Source of the DNA: Rhodobacter sp. | GTDB lineage: Bacteria; Pseudomonadota; Alphaproteobacteria; Rhodobacterales; Rhodobacteraceae | DNA length: 64,000 nucleotides | Direction of reading: 5' to 3' | Assembly (NCBI GenBank): GCA_020250125.1 | Contig: JADCEL010000017.1 | Location: forward strand, 30,565-94,564 | Shown here: in pieces, positions 46,655 through 55,433 of the stretch | Position numbering within the stretch: position 1 is the first letter of the stretch | How the letters are laid out: each line of letters begins with the position of its first letter | Made by a program: the position numbers and the translations under genes | Notes under the pieces: model-generated | Databases searched by the model: none | What the model was told of the DNA's origin: nothing | The model's input: only the letters and a program-made list of their open reading frames with translations

Positions 46655-46942
46655 ATGATCATCCCGCACCCCCTTCTCGGCCCGCGCGACGCGCAGGAAT
46701 TCGTCTATCTGGGCGATGCCAGCCTGATCGACCGTCCCGATGGCCTGGCCGCCGATGCCGCCGACCGCTTTCATGACTATCTGTATCTGCGCGACAATCC
46801 GGCCGGGCTGCACCGCGAGCTTTGGTATCACGAACAGGGCGACCGGTCCTGGCTGGTGGTGACGCGCAACACGCTGACACACGAGATCACGCAGGTGGAA
46901 CTGGCGCGTGACGTGGCGCGGGCACGGGGGCGCGGCAGGTGA
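46655..46942 (+). CDS. mgdB: N-methylglutamate dehydrogenase subunit B (sarcosine oxidase delta-like)
   Basis: 95-residue small subunit of the SoxD family, which uses zinc-binding residues near the N-terminus in the classical enzyme (here the usual CPxCG is replaced by HPLLGPRDAQEFVYLGDA, so a canonical zinc knuckle is not visible from this start; the extended reading frame upstream does contain CPKCES). That raises the possibility of the earlier start at 46625. RELWYHEQGDRSWLVVTRNT is typical. Overlaps mgdC by 4 bases. Confidence 0.8.
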   Translation: MIIPHPLLGPRDAQEFVYLGDASLIDRPDGLAADAADRFHDYLYLRDNPAGLHRELWYHEQGDRSWLVVTRNTLTHEITQVELARDVARARGRGR

Positions 46943-49890
46943 CACAGGACAACCGGATCGCAGGCGGTCAGATCGACCGCAGCCGCAGCCTGCGCTTCAC
47001 CTTCGACGGGCTGCCCTATCAGGGGCATCCCGGCGACACGCTGGCCTCCGCCCTGCTGGCCAATGGCGTGCGGCTGATGGGACGCAGTTTCAAGTATCAC
47101 CGGCCACGCGGGCCGATTGCCGCCGGGTCGGAAGAGCCGAACGCACTGGTGGAACTGCGCAGCGGCGCGCGGCGCGAGCCCAATACGCGGGCCACCACGG
47201 TCGAGGTGTTCGACGGGCTGGAGGCGCAAAGCCAGAACCGCTGGCCGTCGCTGAGGTTCGACGCGCTGTCGGTCAACGACCGCCTGTCGCCCTTCTTTGC
47301 GGCGGGCTTTTATTACAAGACCTTCATGTGGCCGGCCTCGTTCTGGGAAAAGGTCTATGAGCCGCTGATCCGCCGCGCGGCCGGCCTTGGATCCCTGTCG
47401 GTGCAGGAGGATCCGGATGCCTGTGACAAGGGCTTTCTGCATTGTGACCTGCTGATCATCGGCGCGGGGCCTGCGGGCCTGGCAGCGGCCCTGACCGCAG
47501 GGCGCAGCGGGGCGCGGGTGATCCTGGCGGACGAGGATTTCCGCATGGGCGGGCGGCTGAATGCCGAAACGCATGCCATCGGCGCACAGTCCGGGGCCGA
47601 CTGGGCAGCGCAGGCCGTGGCGGAACTGGCGCAGATGGCAACTGTCCGGCTTCTGCCGCGCACGACCGTGCTGGGGGCTTATGACCACGGCATCTATTCG
47701 GCGGTTGAACGCGTGTCGGATCATCTGGCGGAACCCTTGCCGGGCAAGCCGCGCCAGACGCTGTGGCGCATCTATTCGCGCCGCGCCATCCTGTGCGGCG
47801 GGGCGATCGAACGGCCCATCGCCTTTGCGGACAATGACCGCCCCGGCATTCTGCTGGCAGGGGCCTTGCGTGCCTATGCCAACCGCTGGGGCGTGGCCGT
47901 GGGGCAGCGGGCCGCCATCTTCACCAACAACGACGATGGCCTGCGCACCGCGCAAGACCTTCGCGCGAAGGGGGTGGAGATTGCCGCAGTGATCGACACA
48001 CGCCCGGACGGCCCGCGTCTGGCGGACATGCCCCAGTTTCAGGGGGCCGAGGTCATCGGTTCGGCGGGCCGTCTGGGGCTGTCCTCGATCACCCTGCGCG
48101 AGGCGTCGGGCCGGGTGCGGACCATCCGCTGCGATGCGCTGGGCGTCTCTGGCGGCTGGAACCCCAACCTGGGCCTGACCTCGCACCAGCGCGGCCGCCC
48201 GCTGTGGGACGAGCGACTTGCAGCCTTTGTGCCGGGCCCGAACGGCCCGCCGGGCCTGAGCGTGGCCGGGGCGGCCGGTGGCCATATGTCGACCCATGCC
48301 GCCTTGCAGACCGGGGCCGACCGCGCGGTGCGGGCGCTGTCCGACCTTGGCTTCGCGGCGTCCGCCCCCGAGGTGCCCCGGGCCGAAGACGCGCCCGTCT
48401 CGATCACCCCGATCTGGTATGTGCCCCATGGAAAGGGCCGGGCCTGGATCGATCCGCAGAACGATGTCACGGTCAAGGACATCAAGCTGGCCCATCAGGA
48501 AAACTTCCGCTCGGTCGAACATCTGAAGCGTTACACCACGCTGGGCATGGCGACAGATCAGGGCAAGACCGGCAATGTCCTGGGCCTTGCGATCATGGCC
48601 GGGCTGACGGGGCAAAGCATTCCGCAGACCGGCACCACCGTCTTCCGCCCGCCGCATACGCCTGTCGCCCTTGCGGCGCTGGCGGGCCGGTCCACCGGCA
48701 AAGCGTTCCGCCCGACACGTCTGACCCCGTCGCACCGCTGGGCCGCCGAACAGGGCGCGGTCTTTGTCGAGGCGGGCCTTTGGCTGCGCACGCAATGGCT
48801 GCCCCGGCCGGGGGAAACCACCTGGCGGCAGTCGGTGGACCGCGAAGTGCTGGCGACGCGCCGGTCGGTGGGCATCTGTGATGTCACCACGCTGGGCAAG
48901 ATCGATATTCAGGGCACGGATGCCGGTATCTTTCTGGACCGGGTCTATGCCAATACCTTTTCGACACTTGCCGTGGGCAAGGTGCGCTACGGGCTGATGC
49001 TGCGCGAAGACGGCATTGTCTTTGACGATGGCACCACCGCGCGCATGGCCGAACATGAATATGTGATGACGACGACCACGGCCAATGCTGTGGGCGTGTT
49101 CCGTCATCTGGAATTCTGCCGCCAGTGCCTGTGGCCGGATCTGGACGTTCAGATCATCTCGACCACCGAAGCCTGGGCACAGTATTCCGTCGCCGGTCCC
49201 AACGCACGCAAACTGCTGGAAATGATCGTCGATCAGGATATCTCGGACGCGGCCTTTCCCTATATGGCCTGCGGGGCGATCACGGTCTGCGGCGGGTTGC
49301 GGGCGCGGCTGTTCCGCATCTCGTTCTCGGGCGAGCTGGCCTATGAGATTGCCGTGCCGACCCGTTATGGCGATGCGATGATCCGCGCTTTGGTGGCTGC
49401 GGGACAGGAATTCGGCGCCGTGGTTTACGGGACGGAAGCCTTGGGTGTCATGCGGGTGGAAAAGGGCCATGTGGCGGGGAACGAGCTGAACGGCCAAAGC
49501 ACGGCGCTGAACATGGGTCTGGACAGGATGGTGTCGCGCAAGAAGGACGCCATCGGCATGGTCCTGTCGGCGCGCGACGGCCTGGTGGCGGAAGACGGGC
49601 TGCGGCTGGTGGGGGTGCGCCCGGTTGATCCGGCGCAGCCCTTGACGGCGGGCAGCCATTTCCTGGCGCAGGGCGCGCCGGCCACGGCCGCGCATGACGA
49701 TGGCTGGCTGACCTCGGTGGTCTATTCGCCGAACCTTGGCCATGCCATTGCGCTGGGATATCTCAGGAACGGGTCTGCGCGCATCGGCGAACGGCTGCGC
49801 GCCGTGAATCTGCTGGCCGGAACCGATACGCCGGTCGAAATCGTCAGCCCCCATTTCATCGATCCGGAAGGGAGCCGTCTTCGTGCCTGA
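46939..49890 (+). CDS. mgdC: N-methylglutamate dehydrogenase subunit C (sarcosine oxidase alpha-like)
   Basis: 983 residues, the large subunit. Order: an N-terminal ferredoxin-like module (LRFTFDGLPYQGHPGDTLAS, GRSFKYHRPRG), a dinucleotide-binding flavoprotein core (LIIGAGPAGLAAALTAGRSG), and a C-terminal GcvT-type folate domain from about residue 600 (VGICDVTTLGKIDIQGTDAG, SGELAYEIAVP) that takes the methyl carbon as methylene-tetrahydrofolate. GTG start within the mgdB stop. Specificity for N-methylglutamate rather than sarcosine is from context. Confidence 0.87.
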   Translation: MTQDNRIAGGQIDRSRSLRFTFDGLPYQGHPGDTLASALLANGVRLMGRSFKYHRPRGPIAAGSEEPNALVELRSGARREPNTRATTVEVFDGLEAQSQNRWPSLRFDALSVNDRLSPFFAAGFYYKTFMWPASFWEKVYEPLIRRAAGLGSLSVQEDPDACDKGFLHCDLLIIGAGPAGLAAALTAGRSGARVILADEDFRMGGRLNAETHAIGAQSGADWAAQAVAELAQMATVRLLPRTTVLGAYDHGIYSAVERVSDHLAEPLPGKPRQTLWRIYSRRAILCGGAIERPIAFADNDRPGILLAGALRAYANRWGVAVGQRAAIFTNNDDGLRTAQDLRAKGVEIAAVIDTRPDGPRLADMPQFQGAEVIGSAGRLGLSSITLREASGRVRTIRCDALGVSGGWNPNLGLTSHQRGRPLWDERLAAFVPGPNGPPGLSVAGAAGGHMSTHAALQTGADRAVRALSDLGFAASAPEVPRAEDAPVSITPIWYVPHGKGRAWIDPQNDVTVKDIKLAHQENFRSVEHLKRYTTLGMATDQGKTGNVLGLAIMAGLTGQSIPQTGTTVFRPPHTPVALAALAGRSTGKAFRPTRLTPSHRWAAEQGAVFVEAGLWLRTQWLPRPGETTWRQSVDREVLATRRSVGICDVTTLGKIDIQGTDAGIFLDRVYANTFSTLAVGKVRYGLMLREDGIVFDDGTTARMAEHEYVMTTTTANAVGVFRHLEFCRQCLWPDLDVQIISTTEAWAQYSVAGPNARKLLEMIVDQDISDAAFPYMACGAITVCGGLRARLFRISFSGELAYEIAVPTRYGDAMIRALVAAGQEFGAVVYGTEALGVMRVEKGHVAGNELNGQSTALNMGLDRMVSRKKDAIGMVLSARDGLVAEDGLRLVGVRPVDPAQPLTAGSHFLAQGAPATAAHDDGWLTSVVYSPNLGHAIALGYLRNGSARIGERLRAVNLLAGTDTPVEIVSPHFIDPEGSRLRA

Positions 49891-50446
49891 GCATCGCCTT
49901 GCCCCGCTGACCGCACTTGGTCATCCCGATCCGATGGTGGTCACCATCGGCCCCGTCACCCTGGCCGAGCGCACCGATATCGCCCTTGCCTCTCTTGCCG
50001 CCCGGCGCGGGCGCGAGGGCGATGTCGCGGCGGCGGCACAGGCCATTGGCCTGCCGCTGCCCGGTCCGGGCCGCCATGCCGCCGGCCCGGTCTGGTCGGC
50101 CTTCTGGCTTGGCCCGGATCAGTGGATGGTCGAGGCCGCCTTTCAGACCCATGAGGATATCGTTGCGGCCCTGCGCCCGGCCTTCGGCACAGCCGCGTCC
50201 ATCACCGAACAGACCGATGCCTGGGTGCGCTTCGATCTGGCCGGGGATGATCTTGCGGCCGTCTTTGAACGGCTTTGTGCGCTGGATGTCCGGTCGATGC
50301 AGCCGGGTGATGCCAGCCGGACGGTGATTGAACACCTTGGCACCTTTGTGATCCGGGGCAGGGGCGGCATCACGGTTCTGGGCCCGCGCTCCGCAGCCCG
50401 GTCCCTGCACCACGCCCTGGTCACGGCCCTGCGCAGTGCCTTCTGA
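49883..50446 (+). CDS. mgdD: N-methylglutamate dehydrogenase subunit D (sarcosine oxidase gamma-like)
   Basis: 187 residues, small SoxG-family subunit, with GPVWSAFWLGPDQWMVEA and TEQTDAWVRFDLAGDDL typical of that family. GTG start, overlapping mgdC by 8 bases. It completes the B-D-A-G gene order of this enzyme class. Confidence 0.83.
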   Translation: MPEHRLAPLTALGHPDPMVVTIGPVTLAERTDIALASLAARRGREGDVAAAAQAIGLPLPGPGRHAAGPVWSAFWLGPDQWMVEAAFQTHEDIVAALRPAFGTAASITEQTDAWVRFDLAGDDLAAVFERLCALDVRSMQPGDASRTVIEHLGTFVIRGRGGITVLGPRSAARSLHHALVTALRSAF

Positions 50447-50542
50447 ACGGTCTCTGTCAGGGCAGTGGCATTTCTTCCTGACTGGGGTATGATCACCCGA
50501 AGGAAAAATCTGGCGGTCTGATTTCACCCAAAGGCAACAGCC

Positions 50543-51208
50543 ATGCCCGACGATCAGGAGGACTTTTCCACCACCCTGCCCAGAGGCAAGCCGGTGTTCA
50601 ATCAGGACCCCCACCGCGTCAGGGAGCTGAGCGAGCGCACCCTTGAGCTGGCCATCGGGCGCGAGGTGCGGGCCTGCCGCCGCCAGCAGGGCATGACCGT
50701 GGCCGATCTGGCCGAGGCGACGGGCCTGTCGATCGGGATGCTGTCCAAGATCGAGAATGGCATCACCTCGCCGTCGCTGACCACGCTGCAGATCCTGGCG
50801 CATGCCTTTTCCACGCCGATCACCAGCTTTTTCCGCCGGTTCGAGGAACGGCGCGAGGTGCAGCATGTCAAGGCGGGCGACCATGTGGAGATCGAGCGGC
50901 GGGGCACGCGGGCGGGGCACCAGTACAACCTGCTGGGCCATATCGGATCGAATTCCTCGGGCGTGGTGGTGGAACCCTATCTGATCACCCTGACCGAAGC
51001 ATCGGATGTGTTCCCCACCTTCCAGCATGACGGGATCGAACTGCTCTACATGCTGGAGGGCGAGGTGCAGTACCGCCACGGGGATCATCTGTTTCACCTT
51101 CGCCCCGGCGACAGCCTGTTCTTCGATGCCGATGCCCGGCATGGCCCGGAGGTTCTGGTCAAGCTGCCCGCGCGGTACTTGTCGGTGATTTCTTACCCGC
51201 AGGCGTAG
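50543..51208 (+). CDS. XRE-cupin transcriptional regulator
   Basis: 221 residues: helix-turn-helix at about 45-100 (REVRACRRQQGMTVADLAEA, LSIGMLSKIENGITSPSL) and a cupin effector domain (LLYMLEGEVQYRHGDHLFHL, SLFFDADARHGPE). Proteins of this layout often control amine or amino-acid catabolism. It follows mgdD after 96 bases and is the only dedicated regulator inside the methylamine island, so it probably senses a pathway intermediate. Confidence 0.87.
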   Translation: MPDDQEDFSTTLPRGKPVFNQDPHRVRELSERTLELAIGREVRACRRQQGMTVADLAEATGLSIGMLSKIENGITSPSLTTLQILAHAFSTPITSFFRRFEERREVQHVKAGDHVEIERRGTRAGHQYNLLGHIGSNSSGVVVEPYLITLTEASDVFPTFQHDGIELLYMLEGEVQYRHGDHLFHLRPGDSLFFDADARHGPEVLVKLPARYLSVISYPQA

Positions 51209-51250
51209 AGAGACGCTTTACAAAACCAGTTTTATAGTTATTCTTGTGTC

Positions 51251-51571
51251 ATGGACACCGACTCTCACATCAAATCTGCTGCAACGGCCTTGGCATCGCT
51301 GGGACATGAATCGCGTTTGGCGGTGTTTCGCCTTCTGGTCCGCAGCGGGCCAGAGGGTTTGACGGTCAGCGATCTGCTTGACCATCTTGACCTGCCGCCA
51401 TCAACGCTGGCGCATCATCTGCGCGCGCTGGTCGCGGCGGGGCTGGTGGTTCAGGAACGGCAGGGCAGGGAAATCTACAACCGGCCCGACTTTGGCGTGA
51501 TGACAGCCACGCTGACCTTTCTGACATCGGAATGCTGCGCCGGGGTCTGTCTGACACCGGCGGCGGCCTGA
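51251..51571 (+). CDS. ArsR-family metalloregulator
   Basis: 106 residues with a winged helix (ALASLGHESRLAVFRLLVRS, LPPSTLAHHLRALVAAGLV). A cysteine cluster near the C-terminus (SECCAGVC) probably binds arsenite or another soft metal and triggers release of DNA. The AT-rich promoter with ACAAAACC repeated before this gene and before the next one suggests binding sites. It lies 41 bases ahead of the permease gene. Confidence 0.87.
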   Translation: MDTDSHIKSAATALASLGHESRLAVFRLLVRSGPEGLTVSDLLDHLDLPPSTLAHHLRALVAAGLVVQERQGREIYNRPDFGVMTATLTFLTSECCAGVCLTPAAA

Positions 51572-51612
51572 GTTTTTTTGACCAAAATAAACCACAAAAC
51601 CGGGTATATAAC

Positions 51613-52662
51613 ATGACTGAGATGACACCCCTTCCACAAAGCATGATCCCGTCCGTGCTGGAGTCCCTTTGGAACAGGCAGCGGGTCTGGCTGTTTACCG
51701 CAGCGACCCTTGGCCTGCTGTTCCTGATCGACGCGACGCAGGGTCTGGCAAGCCTTTGGTTCGTTGGTGATGCCCTGCTTGGGACGGCCCCGTTTCTTGT
51801 GCTGTCGATTGCCGTAGCGGCCTGTGCCGGGGCAAGCGGGGCAGACAACCTGATCGCACGGGCGTTTCAGGGGTCGCCCGTGATGATGATCGTGTTTGCC
51901 GCCGCACTTGGCGGGCTTTCGCCCTTTTGTTCCTGCGGGGTGATCCCGTTGATCGCGGCGCTGCTTTCGATGGGGGTTCCCCTTTCGGCAGTCATGGCGT
52001 TCTGGCTGGCCTCTCCGGTGATCGACCCGTCGATGTTCGTTCTGACATCCGGGCTTCTGGGGGTGGAGTTCGCGGTCGCAAAGACGTTTGCCGCAATCGG
52101 GCTGGGGCTTTTCGGCGGTTATGTGACGCTGGTGCTGATGCGGCTTGGTTATCTGGAAGCGCCGCTTCGTCCCGGTGTCGGGAATGGTGGCTGTGGCGGG
52201 GCGGCTGTGCGCAAGCCCGGTGCCGTGGCCTGGCGGTTCTGGCAGGAGCCTGCGCGGCGCACGAAATTCGCGCGCGAGGCGCGTGCGGCGACGCTGTTCC
52301 TCTTGAAGTGGCTGACGCTGGCCTTTCTGCTGGAAAGCCTGATGCTCGCCTACGTGCCTGCCGACCTGATTGCGAATGCGCTTGGGGGCACCGGCACGAT
52401 TCCGATCCTGACGGCGACGCTGGTGGGGGTGCCCGCCTATCTTAACGGCTATGCCGCCTTGCCGCTGGTGTCCGGCCTGATCGAAAAGGGCATGGCACCG
52501 GGCACAGGGCTTGCGTTTCTGGTGGCGGGTGGTGTTACGTCACTGCCTGCGACCGTCGCGGTTTTCGCGCTGGTAAGACGGCCCGTGTTCGTGCTGTATA
52601 TCTGCTTTGCCATTGTCGGTTCGGCGGCAAGCGGGCTGCTGTTTCAAGCCTGGCTTGGCTGA
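51613..52662 (+). CDS. ArsP-like permease (DUF318/UPF0718)
   Basis: 349-residue inner-membrane efflux permease with about eight helices in two halves. The family signature FCSCGVIPLIAALLSMGVPL is present, and a cysteine lies in the central loop (GNGGCGGAAVR). ArsP relatives export trivalent organoarsenicals. Pairing with an ArsR regulator carrying a C-terminal cysteine cluster supports a metalloid role. ATG at 51613 follows an AT-rich 41-base gap. Confidence 0.82.
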   Translation: MTEMTPLPQSMIPSVLESLWNRQRVWLFTAATLGLLFLIDATQGLASLWFVGDALLGTAPFLVLSIAVAACAGASGADNLIARAFQGSPVMMIVFAAALGGLSPFCSCGVIPLIAALLSMGVPLSAVMAFWLASPVIDPSMFVLTSGLLGVEFAVAKTFAAIGLGLFGGYVTLVLMRLGYLEAPLRPGVGNGGCGGAAVRKPGAVAWRFWQEPARRTKFAREARAATLFLLKWLTLAFLLESLMLAYVPADLIANALGGTGTIPILTATLVGVPAYLNGYAALPLVSGLIEKGMAPGTGLAFLVAGGVTSLPATVAVFALVRRPVFVLYICFAIVGSAASGLLFQAWLG

Positions 52663-52675
52663 GGGGGCTTGGGGT

Positions 52676-52693
52676 GGCGGGGGTTGCCCCGCC
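52676..52693. terminator. Hairpin between convergent ArsP-like and N-demethylase genes
   Basis: GGCGGGG (52676-52682), loop GTTG, CCCCGCC (52687-52693). It fills the short gap before the stop of the minus-strand gene. Confidence 0.5.
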
Positions 52694-52695
52694 CC

Positions 52696-53739
52696 CTAAT
52701 CCTCGGCCCACCACCCCGGCGAGGTGGGCGTGCCGTCGTCGAATTGCGCCAGGTAATCCACCATGATCGGCTTGTTGCGCAGAAAGCCCTTATAGGCGGC
52801 CAGCTCGTCCGGCAGGTCGCGGATCACCCGGTGCAGGCGGCGGGCCCATTTCGGCTGGGTGGCCAGTTCCTCGAACCTGATCAGATAGCAGCGGATCGGA
52901 AAGGCCAGCGCGTTCGACCGGGGCAGGCGGAAGAAGGTCTGCAATTCCACCCGCAAATGCATCCGCCGGCCGACGTTTTCCGGCGTCAGCGTGGCGCGGC
53001 TTGGCCCCCATTTCGGGTAATTCTCGGGGCTGGTGTCCAGCAGGGGGTCAATCGTCATCGTCCAGTTGAACCGGCGCGCCGGTACGCCGTGCTGGACGTT
53101 CATCAGAAACTTCAGGGCGCGGGTGAAGATCTGCTTTTCATGCGCCAGCGGCACCGGGGCGTGCCATTCGAAAAAGTTCATGCCGATGTCGAAATCCAGG
53201 CTCCAGTCGGCCTGGGTGGTGACCATGCCGGCATCCATCCACAGATTGTCGTTGCGCTGGTCCTGCAGGCTGAAATCGCCCTGGGTCTGGCGGGTGATGT
53301 ATTCCATCGGGCCGCAGGGCAGGGTGGTTTCATCCAGGAAGGTGAATCTCTGCTCAATCTCCAGGGGGCGGTTGATCCAGTGCCAGCGGTCGCCGTCGCG
53401 GTGCAGGCTGAACCAGTCAGGGTACTCGCGCGCCTTCGCCTGCATGATCAGTTCCAGCAGGTCCCATCCCGCCAGGGTCATATGCGGCAGCGACTGGCAG
53501 CGCAGCGGGTCTTCGGCCAGCACGCGGGCGCGTTCGCGCATTTCCGCCACATAGTGTTCATCCACATCGAAGGTCTTCTCAAAGACCGATCCGGGGCGGC
53601 CGGGCACATGCGGCTCCATGTTCACCGAATACATGTAGCTGTCTTCGGGGAAGGGGAAGGGAAAGCGCCGGATCGCGGCGGGCGAATTGAAGAAGGTGAA
53701 ATCCCCGCGGAAGGTTTCGTCCTTGAACGTCAGTCCCAT
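52696..53739 (-). CDS. Haem-dependent oxidative N-demethylase catalytic subunit (DUF3445)
   Basis: 347 residues. DUF3445 proteins are the haem-binding PAS-like subunits of oxidative N-demethylases such as dimethylamine monooxygenase, which uses O2 and reducing power to give methylamine and formaldehyde. Typical segments: LHRDGDRWHWINRPLEIEQR, LRVELQTFFRLPRSNALAF, FLRNKPIMVDYLAQFD. Last gene of a four-gene minus-strand set with its reductase, DmmA-like and GcvT-like partners. Spacing to the reductase gene is 9 bases. The exact Dmm letter was not assigned. Confidence 0.85.
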   Translation of the reverse strand: MGLTFKDETFRGDFTFFNSPAAIRRFPFPFPEDSYMYSVNMEPHVPGRPGSVFEKTFDVDEHYVAEMRERARVLAEDPLRCQSLPHMTLAGWDLLELIMQAKAREYPDWFSLHRDGDRWHWINRPLEIEQRFTFLDETTLPCGPMEYITRQTQGDFSLQDQRNDNLWMDAGMVTTQADWSLDFDIGMNFFEWHAPVPLAHEKQIFTRALKFLMNVQHGVPARRFNWTMTIDPLLDTSPENYPKWGPSRATLTPENVGRRMHLRVELQTFFRLPRSNALAFPIRCYLIRFEELATQPKWARRLHRVIRDLPDELAAYKGFLRNKPIMVDYLAQFDDGTPTSPGWWAED

Positions 53740-53748
53740 GCCGTTCCC

Positions 53749-54714
53749 CTATCTGTCCAGAACCAGCGACCGGCCTTCAAAGCGCGACACGCAGGGCATG
53801 ATCTTTTGCCCCGATGCCTTCTGCGCCTCGGTCAGCCAGTGGTCATTGTGCCGGATGGTGCCGTCGCAGCCCAGCACATCGGTTTCGCATTGGCCGCAGG
53901 CCCCGCCCCGGCAGAGGTAGGGGGCATCAACGCCCGCCGCCTCGATCGCTTCCAGCAGCGACTGGTGCGTGCCCACGGTGATGGTCTTGCCCGATGCGGC
54001 CAGCGTCACGTCAAAGACCTTGCCGGGCGGCGGTGCCAGGAATTCCTCATGATGCACGGCGGCGCGCGGCCAGCCCGCTGACTCAGCACTGCTGCGGACC
54101 CAGCGGATCATGCCCTTGGGGCCGCAGACATAAAGATGCGTGCCCAGGGGCTGGCCCGCCAGCAGCGCCGGCAGGTCGATCATCTGCCCCGCGTCGTCAT
54201 GGTAAAGATGGACGCGCCCGCCATACCGTGCGGCCAGCTCATCGCCATAGGCGCAGAGCGCGGGGTTGCGCGTGGCATAATGCAGCTCGAACCGCCCGCC
54301 AAGCGCCGCAAGCTGCGCGATCTGCGCCAGAAACGGCGTGATCCCGATGCCGCCCGCAATCATCAGGTGCTTTTTCGCCCGCAGGTCCAGTGCAAACAGA
54401 TTGACCGGATGGCTGATCACCATGTCCATCCCCGGCACCACATGGCGGTGCAAAAACAGTGACCCGCCGCGCCCGGCATCGTCGCGCCGCACCGCAATCG
54501 AATAGCCCGTCGTATCCGCCGGATCGCCCATCAGCGAATAGGGGTTGCGCCGCCGCGTGCCGTGATCGTCCATCTCCACGACCGTATGCGCCCCGCCGGA
54601 AAAGGCCGGCATCGGCCCGCCATCAGGCCGCACAAAGCGGATGCGGCGGATCAGCGCGTTGACCTCTGTCACCTCGGCCACGCGCACCGCTATCCTGGCA
54701 CCACCCCCGCTCAC
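53749..54714 (-). CDS. Ferredoxin-type reductase of the dimethylamine monooxygenase
   Basis: 321 residues of the class IA dioxygenase-reductase/vanillate demethylase reductase type. A flavin domain (RRRNPYSLMGDP), an NAD(P) domain (LMIAGGIGITPFLAQI, YVCGPKGMI) and a C-terminal plant-type [2Fe-2S] domain with CRGGACGQCETDV and a fourth cysteine in IMPCVSRFEG. It passes electrons from NAD(P)H to the haem subunit. GTG at 54714 overlaps the DmmA-like stop by 4 bases; longer in-frame starts do not resemble this family. Confidence 0.87.
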   Translation of the reverse strand: MSGGGARIAVRVAEVTEVNALIRRIRFVRPDGGPMPAFSGGAHTVVEMDDHGTRRRNPYSLMGDPADTTGYSIAVRRDDAGRGGSLFLHRHVVPGMDMVISHPVNLFALDLRAKKHLMIAGGIGITPFLAQIAQLAALGGRFELHYATRNPALCAYGDELAARYGGRVHLYHDDAGQMIDLPALLAGQPLGTHLYVCGPKGMIRWVRSSAESAGWPRAAVHHEEFLAPPPGKVFDVTLAASGKTITVGTHQSLLEAIEAAGVDAPYLCRGGACGQCETDVLGCDGTIRHNDHWLTEAQKASGQKIMPCVSRFEGRSLVLDR

Positions 54715-55322
54715 CGGAATTTCTCCACCGGTGGCGGGACCAGGCCGGGGTCTTCCGCGTCGATGTTCACGCCCTGAAAGGCGGCGATGCGGCGCGAATA
54801 GTGGTCGCGCACAAACAGCGCCAGGCCGCAATGGCCGCAGGTGAAGGGGTCGGTCGCCACGTTTTCGGTGATCCCCTTGCAATGCACGCATTGCACGCGC
54901 CGCACCGTGGTTCCGCGATGTTCGGTCTGTACGGCATCATGGGGCAGGCCCGCCTCCATCACCTCGCGCTGCGCCTGCCCGATCAGGCCTTCGCTGCCCG
55001 CCAGATAGATCTGCACGCCCATATGGGCATCGCCCAGGACCTTGCGCAGCCGGGGCAGGGCGGCGGCAAAGCTGGGCGCGCGGTGGAACCGGGCAAGTCC
55101 CAGCGCGGCAAGCTCTGCCGTCCGGTCGGTTCCATCCGGTCCGGGCAGATAGATCAGGTGGCTTCCGGCCGCCATCCCGGCATCGCCCGCGCCAACAAGG
55201 TCCAGCACCGCACCCGCGCCGTCGCCATCGGCGATCATCAGATGCGCCGGGCCGGGGCGTGGCGCCAGCACGCCATAGGTCGGGCGCGACGGGATCGACG
55301 GGGGAAACACGGTTTTCGTCAT
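54711..55322 (-). CDS. dmmA: Dimethylamine monooxygenase subunit DmmA family protein
   Basis: 203 residues. A degenerate N-terminal part with nucleotide-binding-like repeats is followed by a C-terminal zinc-ribbon-like module with two CxxC pairs (CVHC and CGHC), then GLALFVRDHYSRRIAAFQGV, the conserved end of the DmmA family. It is thought to be an accessory subunit of dimethylamine monooxygenase. Coupled to the reductase gene. Confidence 0.75.
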   Translation of the reverse strand: MTKTVFPPSIPSRPTYGVLAPRPGPAHLMIADGDGAGAVLDLVGAGDAGMAAGSHLIYLPGPDGTDRTAELAALGLARFHRAPSFAAALPRLRKVLGDAHMGVQIYLAGSEGLIGQAQREVMEAGLPHDAVQTEHRGTTVRRVQCVHCKGITENVATDPFTCGHCGLALFVRDHYSRRIAAFQGVNIDAEDPGLVPPPVEKFR

Positions 55323-55340
55323 GCCAGCCGCGCCCGTTTG

Positions 55341-55380
55341 CGCCCCCGGTTTCTTCTTGGCCCAAATACCCTCGCCGAAG
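55341..55380 (-). repeat. Rhodobacterales-type extragenic element, copy 2
   Basis: On the minus strand: CGGCGAGGGTATTT followed by GGGCCAAGAAGAAACC, matching the element at 31240-31278 in its GAGGGTATTT block and A-rich tail. It sits between the GcvT-like and dmmA genes. Confidence 0.5.
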
Positions 55381-55433
55381 GCGTCCGGCCCCGCCACCCG
55401 GCCCGGGCAGTCAAGAAAAGCACCACCAAGACC

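Noticed and set aside
46828..49854. Open frame of about 1000 codons on the minus strand
   Set aside because: Exact shadow of mgdC; rich in Arg/Gly/His with no domain.
45280..50446. Calling the four-gene set a true sarcosine oxidase
   Set aside because: Family membership allows it, but linkage with gmaS, mgsABC, tdm and the dimethylamine monooxygenase favours N-methylglutamate dehydrogenase.
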